Of a stretch of DNA of 64,000 bases, positions 22,101 to 34,100 are shown piece after piece; positions within the stretch are counted from its first letter, which is position 1; each line of letters begins with the position of its first letter. Under the pieces are notes generated by a model, which did not search any database, was not told where the DNA came from, and saw only the letters and a program-made list of their open reading frames with translations. The position numbers and the translations under genes are program-made. The stretch spans positions 64,501 through 128,500 of the forward strand of contig JARWKL010000011.1 in assembly GCA_029961685.1 (NCBI GenBank), read 5' to 3'. The DNA is from Aristolochia californica. Lineage: Eukaryota; Streptophyta; Magnoliopsida; Piperales; Aristolochiaceae.

Positions 22101-25100
22101 CTTTGGCAACAGCTTTAAAGGGAATTATTAGGGTGTAAAAGTCCCATACTCGGTACTGCTCGGGATCTGGCTGGGTTTGTAAGTTGGTTGATAGGCCCCA
22201 GATGGTTAATCCATTTTGGAATGGAACCTGAACCAACTGAACATGACCTAAATGCTTGGTCTGTGCCTAATGTGTGACCTGTGCGTAGTTCATATGTCAT
22301 ATCTTGTCTGTCTTTCTTTTCTATGCCATGTTAGTATAATTCATGTCGGGAGCCTGTTCTATGGGGGCTGGACACAAGAGGGGTTTTTATTGTGGGAAAG
22401 TTCCATATCTAGTATGGCTTAAGGTCTTGACATGTTCATGTAATCCATGTCTCATAACTCGTTTGTCTTTATTTTCTGTTCCTTTTTTGTGTGATTCACA
22501 TCTCAGGCTTGTCTGTTTGTCCATTCTATTAGGCCTAAACAAGAGAGGGAGTGCCATTGTGGGCATATCCCACATCTGGTATGACTTGGATTTTTTTGGG
22601 TTTGTAAGTTGGGTTATAGGCCTCCTAAGATGAGTTGTCATTTTAGGTGGAATGGGACCCCACATGATATGAATCAAGCGATTCTGATGTTTGATATTGT
22701 TTTTGATGCTTTTAATGCTGTTCCATGACCATATGATTTTTTTAGTTGTTTATTTTTGTGTTTATCTGATTCTCTTTTTCGTCCTTCTAGTAAGGATCTG
22801 TTCACTTTATTTATTTATTGATGATCAGTAATGGTGCTTCTCTATTTCATTTGCAGGCTATGGAGAGCTCGTTTGTGAGAAGATCTGCTGCAAGCATGCT
22901 CAGTGGAAAGAGGCTAGTCCAGCCAGTGGTGGTGGGTCATTATTTTTACAAACTGCAATTTAATCCTCAGAGAGATAATTCCTCATTTTTGGTATGAGAG
23001 TTCATGGTGTTCTGTTATTTCAATATTTTCTACGTGTTTCTCAGGCAAACACTAAAAAATCTGGGCCAGCCAAGACAGCTGTTGCAAAGAAAGGTGATGG
23101 CGTTGGAAATGCAAGGAATTTAGGACAGACTGAGCCAGTAGATGTGGAGGTTAAATGAGCATTTGCAAATTTCTTCTTTGATCTCATATAAGCTTTTGCA
23201 TATTTGTTCTCATTTCTTTGTCTGTGTTTATGCATTCCATTTTCTTATTGTTTGTGTGGTTTTTGTTAGAGGTACCTCTTATTAACTTGTTGCATGTATT
23301 TTTCTTTTTTTTTTTTTTTTTTTTTGGAAATGGCATGTATTTTCTTTTCAGCCAGGAGAAATGAGTCTTGAAGAGATTGAAGGAAGATTAGGTACCCTTA
23401 TTAAAGCAGATACTGTATCCCAGTTGAAGAGCGGCGTTTGGAAAGAACGGTTGGAAGGTTGTCAAATGACTTCTGCCAGCTAGTGAACATAGCTATATAT
23501 GCAAATACTGTGGTATATCTTATGGATGTGACTAAATCAGCTTCTTCTTTTCCATAGCTATTATGATGCTAAAAGAGGAAGTAGAAGGCCTCAAAACTAT
23601 TGATCAAAATGTGGAGATCTTGATTCGTTTTCTCTGCAGTATACCTGGATGGAGTGAGAAAAATGTTCAGGTAATTCAGTCTCGTCTGGGAAAGCTTGGT
23701 CTCTGTTATTCTTTTTCTAAATATTTGGTGGATTGAAATAGTTTTAAAAGTTGACTTCTTACCAATGGTAAATTTTATAAAGGTCAGACTACTGTTTACT
23801 TGAGTGAATGCAGGTTCAACAACAAGTTATTGAAGTCATTACTTATATCGTTTCTAGTTCAAAAAAGTTCCCAAAACGATGCGTTGTCCTCTGCCTTTTA
23901 GGTAGGTATTCAATGTATGAAACTACTAGTATTTCTTCCAAAAAATGTATGGAACTGAGGCACAGTTGGCATTGTTGATGGTTTGAATATTTGTCTTGTT
24001 TTTATTTATTTCTTTTTGCATTTTAAAATATTTATTTATTTTTGCATCATACTTCACAGTAGAAAGACCTCCCAGCCTACCCCCCATTGTGGCCTGTTAG
24101 GCAAAGTGCCAATCCACATATTTTAAATGGGGCTTGCAATTGAGAAGAGTGCAGCTAGAGAAATGCATCTGAGTGCGTGCAACTAAGCTTGGAAACAAAA
24201 AGTAAATGAGATAAAAAAAGAGAACCTAGATCTGATTGGGTATGTAAAGTCATTTAAGTGGTGAATGTTTTCTGTGAAAGGGACATGCTTTTTTTTTTTT
24301 TTTTTTTTGAAATGAATCTGATTTTTATTAAGACAAGGGTCATGTTTGTTTGAAACTAGGCTTCCTTTAAGTGCTAAAGATATAAACATGAGATGGGTGC
24401 TTATGAATTGTGGACCATGACCCTTTTTTTGTAAGCTATAACATATTATAACTATGCAATGTATATTGTAAAAATGTTGCTCTTTATAGGTATAAGTGAA
24501 CGGGTAGCAGATATAAAGACTCGCAATCATGCCATGAAATGCCTCACTACATTCTGCGAGGCAGTTGGCCCTGGTTTTGTCTTTGAAAGAGTAAGTAGTC
24601 CTCGTATTACTAGTCTTAGTGGCATGTTTCATCTGTTTCTGTTTACATGCACCAATATGGGATTGGCTTTTTCATAATGAAAAGAAATGTATTACTTTTT
24701 TCCTATTGTAGTTTTTCACGGTGTTTTTCTTTGTATGATAACTGCTGCAATTTTGTCTGGTTATAATTTCAGCTCTACAAGGTGATGAAAGAGCATAAGA
24801 ATCCAAAAGTTCTTAGTGAGGGACTCTCATGGATGGTTTCTGCAGTGGATGATTTTGGAGTCTCACATATAAAGCTAAAGGTGCCTAATGTTTACAATTA
24901 TGCTTTCAACAAATTAGTTGATTTGTATCTTTAAATAATTTTTAATCATTCAGTGGAGCTATGTACTTTGTCATCATATCAATTCCAAGTGTTGTTGGCA
25001 AGAAGTATGAGAACCTTTCAGCACAAGAACAGATCACAGGGGCACATTGTTGGGCTGACAATTCATTCTAGTGTATCATGTGCATCATCCATTCATCGAA

Positions 25101-28100
25101 CACCTCTGATTCCCAGCTCTATTGTCAGAAGCCAGTGGAAAAACTATCAGCAACTCTCAGTTTCATAAGCCCTTGAAACTATCCAGCTGGCAGCCTCTGC
25201 CTCTAGGATGTCTTAAGCTTTATTTTGATGGTTCTTCTGTTGGGAATCCTGGTCCCTCTGGGGTTGTTGGCAGCATATGAGAGTGCAATGTATCCTTCTC
25301 TACTTCTCAGGCCCCATTGGCACAGTGACTCAACTGAGGCAAAAACATGAGCTCTATTAACAAGCCTGAAGCTCCTTTCTCAAAGGTTCTCATTCTCACT
25401 GCTAGTGGAAGGTGACTCTATAACTGTCATGTATTAGGCTACCAAGGAGTCTCTAGTCCCTTTTGCCCTCGGTCAAATTGAACTCCTTTAAAAAAAAAAA
25501 AGGAAGTCCCTAGCGATATGGAGACAAGACTACTTTGATGAAATATAAGACATTACTGCCTCTCAGTCAATAACGTTGAAGCACATCCGTCATGAAGCAA
25601 ACTGATTACCTGATTAGCTTGCCTAGGAATGTCTCTAGAGAGCATCTTTTAATGGAAATCTCCCTTCCTCTGTATAATGGGGATCATTTTACCTTGTATC
25701 CTGTATTCTAGTTGATTATTTTCGTTAATTAATATTAACACCATTTCTCAAAATAAGTCTAATTGTTGTTTACTTCTACAGGATTTGATTGAGTTCTGCA
25801 AAGACACTGGGTTGCAGTCCAGTACTGCTGTCACAAGGAATGCAACTATCAAACTTTTTGGAGTTTTACACAAGTTTGTTGGACCAGGTATTTTTTTAGA
25901 ATGCTTTTCAATTTGTGAATACTTCTTTAGCCATATGCCTTCCTAAGGTGTTTTTTTCTTGCAGATATTAAAGGATTTCTTGCAGATGTAAAACCTGCAC
26001 TACTTAGTGCTCTAGATGCCGAGTATGAGAAAAATCTATTTGAGGTATATCAGTTTTATGTAGTCATATTGTGAAATTTGGGTCCAGTTCTCATCTCCAT
26101 ATGACTAGCCAAAGTTAGGTAATGCCATTCCCAACTAAAGAACCCAAGGTTATACTATTAATCCATATATGTGGGAAATTTAACCCTCTCCCTCAAGTGC
26201 CCTTTATAAGGCTCCTATACATGACAGTTTGGGTGGAGGCCTATGTACGAGCTCTTGTCTTAGTACCATAATAAATTTGGGTCACCTTCTTAAGCACCAT
26301 CCATTTTGAGGCTACCAGATGCCTAGACCTGGGCCCAATTTGTGTGTACCCCATATTTGTTGTTCACGTCTTAGGCTCATTATCTTCATGTGTAAGTTTG
26401 GACCTGGACAACACAAATGGGGTAGAAACTCATCTGAGCACAAACTGCACTTAATAGGGAGAGATCTTACTTTAGTACCATGTGAAATTTGGGTCCGAGG
26501 CTCATCCCTAAATGACTAGCCAAACTAATAATCTCTGTTCCCAACTAATAAACCCAAAATCATTCTATAAATTCATGTTTGTGAAATGCTTTCTGGCTTA
26601 AACTGTAATTGGAACCAAATTACACGTTCTGCTAATCACTTAGCAGACTCTCAGGCTAAGGCGGGTGTGTCTCTCCAACACTTTGTTGTGGAGTCAGGCC
26701 CCCAAAGCTAGGTTTGTTCTCCTTTCTTGTTTATCAATATACGCACTTTCATAAAAAAAATTCGTGTTTGTGAAACTATTCTTTGACAAGTAATTATATT
26801 TTGCCAATTACCGCATACTGCACATTGTTGGTGTCATCTCATTTGCAATTTGTGTTGATCATTGGGTCAAAATGTTCTCAGGGTGCAGCTGCGGCCCCAA
26901 AAAGAACTATCAAGGCAGAAGACAACACATCTACTTCAGCCAGTGGAATTGATGGCCTGCCACGGGAAGATATTAGTGGGAAGATTACACCTACTCTGCT
27001 CAAGAACCTTGGAAGTCCTGACTGGAAGGTGTTCTTGTGGTCAATACCTTTTCATTTGAGCTTTTGGTTCGAGGTAGCATTTGTGCTTCTTTGACTTAAT
27101 TTTTAACCTTCTTGTGATCTTCCAGGTGAGGCTAGAGTCCATAGAATCAGTCAATAAAATTTTGGAAGAAGCTAACAAGCGGGTTCAGGCCACAGGGGCT
27201 GGTATAACATGTGTCAAGATCTTTTCTGAATTTAATGGCATTATGTCATGTGATTTTTTACAAGGGTGTTAGAGTTTTCGTGATTGGGATATTGTGAGAC
27301 ATTGTTCTTAACTCTCCATGATCTACTGTTATTTAGCATTTAAAAAGGAACTTTTATTGACTGCCAGGTGAACTATTTGGAGCTCTCAGAGGCCGTCTGT
27401 ATGACAGCAACAAGAATTTAGTAATGGCAACCCTTACCACCATTGGTGGAGTTGCAACTGCTATGGGTCCAGCAGTTGACAAAGCAAGCAAGGTTACTCA
27501 GAAGCATTTGTTAGTTGTGTCTCAATGAATGTTACAGCATTTCTATGTTATTAAATTTGTCTGTAACTATGTATAACTACATGCAATTAGTTATGAATGA
27601 CTATTGGAAACTTCTCTAAGTTTTTTTCATCTGTTTTGGAGAATGAAGAACAATTCATTGAGTGAAAAAAGAGATACGTAATTACCAACAAGCGACTAAC
27701 CATTCCTATTTTTTAGAAAAAAACAGGCGTTAGGAATTCAAGGAAAGCTAGCTAAAAGAAACAGAACGGAAAACTACAACCCTTTAAGTAGGAATTTTTT
27801 TCTTATTATGGCTAGCCTTGGATTAACTTAGACGCAATGTCCTGAAACTTCATTGGTTTATTTTGCTGTCTGATTATGCTTCCCCCTCAGTATGAGATCA
27901 ATTGGCTGAAAAAGTGTGTACTGTGCATGTGCAGATGCATTATTATTTATTTATGTGCTTATGTGATATGTATTCTTTCAGGGTATTCTGCTGGATATTT
28001 TGAAATGTCTTGGTGACAACAAAAAACACATGAGGGAATCTACTCTGAGTGCTTTGGATGCTTGGGTTGCTGCTGTTCAACTTGATAAGATGGTATCTAT

Positions 28101-31100
28101 CTGATGTCTTCAAAAGTTTTTGCGACGGTATCACATGATGATATATGTTCTCTTGGACCTTAGTTTTTGTGTTTCATGGTTTTAGGTCCCATATGTTACA
28201 GCAGCTTTGGCTGATACCAAGCTTGGCGCTGAGGGGCGAAAGGACCTTTTTGATTGGTTGTCAAAACATCTTTCTCATATAACTGACTCTTCTGAGGCTT
28301 TGCATCTATTGAAGCCAGCTTCTTCTGCTCTTGCGGTATCTGTTATAATAGCTTGATTTTGTTGTGAAGTTTCTCAGAAAATGCTTAGAAATTAAAGCTT
28401 CCAGATTCTTTAGAAGTTAACTTATATTGGTCCATGGGGTGCTCCTTTATGTTAGGATAAATCATCAGAGGTTAGAAAGGCAGCAGAAGCTTCACTAGCA
28501 GAAATTCTGAGAGTTTGTGGGCAAGAAGCCGTGAGTTTTTTAATGCTCTCAAGAGTTTTCTTTTCTCTTATATGTTGAAATCTGACTCGGTTTTGTTGTT
28601 ATCTGTCAAATGGTCTTGCTTTTTCAGGTGACTAGAAGCTTAAAGGAGTTACATGGACCCACTTTAGCTCTAGCATTGGAACGATTAAAACCTTCGTTGA
28701 CTGCATTCCCTGGTATATTCTCCCACATATTGATTCTCTCTCAAATTCTTTTGTGATGGTAGTTTGAGTATTTACACTTGTTTCATTAATATAGAAGCAT
28801 TCGATCCTCAAAGGCCCGCATCTACTGGAATGGCATCTAAAACTGGCACAAAGGTCGGAAAAATTGCTCCTGCTGAGCGTGTTTCAAAGCATGGTGGAAA
28901 AGCAGGACAGGTAGTTTGTTGTCTTCCTTAGAACTTTTCATTTCCTGACCAAATCAAATACTATTTTTTTTATTTTTTTTTCTTTCTGTATAGAGAACTA
29001 CACTGACAAAAGTGTCCAGGCAAGGCATGGCTTTGGAAGACCTTGCAGTCCAATCACAGGCTTTATTCAACATTAAGGACTCCAACAAGGTATCAATGGT
29101 GTTAAACAGTATTCTGCCTTGTCTGTTTGTCTTTCTTTGTCAATGAATTTTTTTTTTCTTAGACAAAAAAGGCATATTTTCTTCCTTAAAGATAACTTAT
29201 AGCTCTTTTTTTAAAAAAAGACATCTTATAGCTGAAATATTTTATTTTACAGGAGGACAGGGAGAGATTGACAGTCAAGAGATATAAATTTGAGGAGCTG
29301 CGGTTTGACCAGATCCAAGATCTTGAGGTTTACTGAATTTTCATTTGGAAGTCAATTCTTCATCGAAGTGAAAGAACTAGAGTTTTATGTCTACAATTTA
29401 CATGCATAGATTTCTGTTTGGTAGCTGAAGGACTTGTTTTGTGTGTTACAATAATCAACTCGGTAGACTAAAAAATATTTTTTTTCTAAAGAACTCCAAA
29501 CCCTTTTCTGCTGTTGGAAAATCATGTCATGTTTGAGAGAGCACTATCCCTTATTGAGATATCTGGTATTCTCTCTAGCACCTTATTTGATGTTAACATA
29601 TCCAAAATTTGAACCTAATGTGTTTGGCATAGGCTGACTTCATGGTTGTAGGGTTGCCACTTCTTCCTAAGAACTCCCACTAACTTTCGCCATCTACTAA
29701 TTTTGTATTTGGATTGGCTTTGACAGACTTCAAACTAATTTTGATTTAGGCTCTTCTGATTGTACAGGGCTGTCTTGGGCCAAGAACTAAAATTGAAAGA
29801 AAATCTTGGCAGAAAAATATATAAGTGGCAAGCTAAAAGAACACTCTCTTCACACTTGATCTTAGCCAAAAGGCCGAGAAAGGTATGAAAAGGAGCACTC
29901 TCTTAACAACAAGAGATTGGAGGGAGGCTCCTTGCTCTGCTAGAGAGTCACTGAAGGCATTTGTGGATATCGAGATATGAAGCTAGTCACAAAGAAAAGA
30001 GGGTACAATGTTCTCCACCCCCCCTTATGTAACTTTTTCTGCTTAATACAATTCTCAACACTTTCAATGAAGTTGACAAGTCCTTGGAGGAGAGCAAACA
30101 GTTGAGCAGAGGTAGAATCAGAGACCCCCATTTGGTCGGAGTAGGTAATGAGCAGAGTGCCCACAGAGTTCTGAATGACTCCTCCATAACAGCTGTGCTT
30201 GGGTTGCTGCACATGCTACCATCAAAATTTAGCTTGAGAGTGCCCAGTATAGGTGGCTTCCAAGCATCGACGATGGGGCAGCAAGTGAAGGCAAACATGT
30301 AGGCCCTGGGGAGAGTCTCTTAGGCTAGTGAACTTCTTTCGCGTATGAAGCCAAGAGGATACACGACCAATGATGCTGCTGGAGACATCATCAGCGCTTT
30401 TTGTTCCTCTCCTTCCAAAGGCTCCATGAGATGTGTGCCAGGCAGGTCGAGAGAATGATTTTTCCCATTTTCGGGATGTGAGTGCTGAGAATCATCTTCC
30501 AAGCATAAGAGCAATGGAGGAGCAAGCGGGGGACAATCTCCTCAGCGTCGTTGCTCAGAGGGCATAGCGCACAAGGAGTTTGATTGCCCTGCTTCCTTGG
30601 ATTGTCAGTTGTTAAAGACCTGTTTAGGAGAGTACACCAGAAGAAGAATCTGACCTTTGATGGGGTAGAGGGATGCCAAGTAGTTGCAGCTCCATGGAGC
30701 TCTGAGGTGCCAGTCTAACCATTGATGAGACAGTAGGCTGAGCAAACTGAAAAGTGGCTGCTGTCAGCATGCCTCTGAATCTTAACAGTGACGGATGTCT
30801 TGTACTTATTCTCATTAAGGTGTCATGGTTATCACAGAGAGGGCCATTGTTCTTCCACCAATCATTTCAGAAACGAATCTTAGTTCCATCACCAATATAG
30901 AATCGAATTCCTTGTTCAAAGGTTGGGAGAAGGGGGAGGAGGGCTCACCAAAGGGGGGAGAGGGCTTTGACGGCATGCAACAACAATCCACCAAGGTTCG
31001 CCCATCCTAGCTTGGCAGCAATCATGGGTCTCCAAATTGTCTTTGGAGCAAAGTTGAATTTCCATATCCATTTGAGGAGAGCCCATTTCATGTCTTTACA

Positions 31101-34100
31101 TGCCGAATCCCCTGCCCAGTAAGAGATGTAGGCTTGCAGACTTCATTCCAGGTGACTAGGTGATACATAAAATCTCCACTCAAACCTCTCCAACTCCGTT
31201 GTGATTCAATTTGGTGGCAAACAACAGCTGGGCATAGCATGAAGGATCAAAAGTAGTTAGGGATTCCAGCAATGCACGAGTTGAGGAGGACGAGCCGACC
31301 GGCCTTGAGAGAAGACACCCCTCTATGTGGCTAGGCGTCTTTGGAGCTTTTCGATCATTGGAGCCCAAAGGTGCTTGTGTGGTCTGCAATCAAATAGGGG
31401 GAGACCCAGGTCTGTGGTGGATAGAGAAGTAAGTGTACGCCCCAAGTAAGAAGCCATAGTGCAGAATTCTTCATCATCAATGTGGTAGCAGGTTAGAGTT
31501 TTCTTTTGCCAATTAACCTTTTGATATGATGTGAGCTTGAATAATCCGAAGAGAGTTTTGATTTTCTCAATCTGTTTGAAAGTGCCTTTTCCAAAGAAGA
31601 GTGTGTCATCGGCAAACTGGAGAAGAGGGATGTCAAATTCTGGTTTAGAGGCGATAAGCTTGAGTCATCCAACATCTTTTGCTGGATGGAGTAGAGATGA
31701 TACAAATTCAACAATGATGTCAAAGAGTAAAGGTGATAGGGGGGTCTCCCGGCTAGATCCCACACGAGTTGCTGAAGTAACTGCATATTGTGTCATTGAG
31801 TAGGAAGTAGAAGATACGCAGCTCCGAATCCAAAATCATCATCAATCTCCAAAGCCCATTCTCTCAAGTAGGTAATCAAGTTGTTTCTAATTGACATAGT
31901 CGAAAGCTTTCTCAAGGTAAAGTTTGAGCACAAATCTCAGTTTGTTGATCTCTTAAAGTGATGGAGGAGTTCATGAGCAGCTATGGCGGAGTTGAGGATA
32001 TGTCCCTTAATAAAGGCACTCTAACCATTGTGGATCGCCATGGATAGGGCAACTTTAAGTCTGTGAGCAAGCCATCATGCAATATTTATAGGCGCTGGTT
32101 ACAAGGCTTATAGGCCAAAGTCAAGTGGATGTTTCATCATCTCTTTCTTGGGGACTAGGGCAATAAAGGATGCACCAATAGTTTGGTATGTTATGCCATG
32201 TTGGTAGGACTGGAACATAGCACCTCTTGTAGAGTTCTCCATTGAATGGAGTGCAATCATTCATCATACCCAAAGTAATAGCAGCAATTTCCTTGGTGGA
32301 GAGCTCAAGTAAGGATGCTTGGATGTTATTTTGGATAGGCGTAAGCGCTGCAACATCGGTCGTTCAATGCATTCCTTCGAGTATAAACCTGCCAAAAAAC
32401 TAGTAAGAGCGTTACTTATTGAGGTCCTATCCGACATTACTTCATCATTGATGCCCATTTGACTCGAGCTTGCTGCGTCCAGTGAAATTTGTAACTGTGG
32501 GAGATTGATTGAAATTCATGTTGCAGTGAAATCTGGCTATTGAATTCTTTGGGAGAGAGTGACCTTTGCTCTTCGATGTCGTCAACGATGGCAATCTGAG
32601 TTAAGAGGGAAACTTTCTCAGCAATGGCGGCAACATAGTTAGCTGAGAACCACGATTTAAGTTGATTGTGTAGGACCTTGAGTTTCTGTGGGAGACACCA
32701 TCCAACAACACAGGTAGCGTTCAAATTTGGCCACCAACTAGAGGTTAAACTTTCAAAGTCATTCTCAAGAAGCCATGAGTTCTCAAATCTGAAGGGTTTC
32801 GGCCCCTGTAGCCCAATCTTGGTGAAGAAATCGGTTGGGTTGCTTTGGTGGTGGGGGGATTCAATGTCGGGTAGGTGGCCGTGCTGGGGGAAGGAGCATG
32901 AGGGCAAAGCGATGGACATTCCAGAAATGGAGGGGCAGTTTGGATTGCTAGGCTGTTTTGTGAAAGGTTGGGGGGGATATGTGTTTCTCTATTTGGTGTG
33001 AATATGAGTAGGGTATGTGTATATGTGTTTGTCTATTTGTGTGGATACGTGTGTGTAGTAAATGACCGTATGTTTGTATGTGTTTGTCTAAAATAATGTG
33101 TGTCCAGTGAATGAATATGTGAGGCAGGGGGGGGTTGTTGTGTATGTGTGTCTAGTAAATGAACTTGTGTGTGGGTTTGTAAAATGCACATGTGTGTATC
33201 TGTGTTCTGTAAACTAATGTGTGAGGGTGTGGGCGAGTAGGTTGTGTGTGTGTAGTAGATGAATTTGTGTTTGTGGGTTTTTGTATGTGTACTGTAAATG
33301 AATGTGTTTATGTTTTGTAAATTAATGTGTCTATGTGTGATAAATGAGACTGGGGTCTGGGCTTAGCTGAAGATGGTAAATGCTTTTGTCAGGCGTTAAG
33401 AGAAGCTTCACCCAAGGTATGGTCAGTGTCCAGAAGGTGGGTAGGGGAGAGACTACATCACTTGGTTGAGGGTAGCTGTGTTGATTTGGGGTTGGTGTTG
33501 CTATTTTGGGATGCTGACTGGCTCCCATTCTCTGAGAGATGTTGTGGTGATAAAGTGCTTTGATCAGTGTCTTCATTGGTATGTGGTCAACTTGGGGGGC
33601 ATTGTTTGCCATGCCTGGAAGGAGATTCCATAGGGCACATGACTCACGGAGAGGGTAGGAACAACGAGACAAAGCTGTCAAATTTTGCTAACATATAGCA
33701 GAATTGGCAATGTGGCATGGTGGGGGGGGGTTGAAATATCGAAGTTTGAATTTGAAACAGATTGGGATGGCGGGGAAGATATGGATGAATCACTGACCTC
33801 CATGTTGATGTCAGGGATGGGGCTTTGGTGTGATTTAGAGTCAACTCAGCATGTCCTGGTTCAGTCGCAAACGTCTGAGTGGACTCGGTGTTGTCTTCTC
33901 AGATTGTGGTGAACAACAAGCTGATTCCCTTTGGGGCAAAGTTCCTTGATGATGATTTTGATCCAGAAGAAGTTGTTTCCAACATAAATTTTGAGGAAAG
34001 TGGATCATTTCCGGTGTTGTTTCGGTATTGATGAACAATCTTACAAAGTCAAACTGGAGTTTCTGATTTGTAATCTCGTCAAGGGTCTCCAACTTGCCAA

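Noticed and set aside
24291..24430. Target-site duplication for the LINE stub at 24291
   Set aside because: Candidate flanks GGGACATG and GGACCATGA do not match well enough.
29852..29886. Functional U2 snRNA gene
   Set aside because: Only 35 nt are present; the rest of U2, the Sm site and promoter elements are absent.
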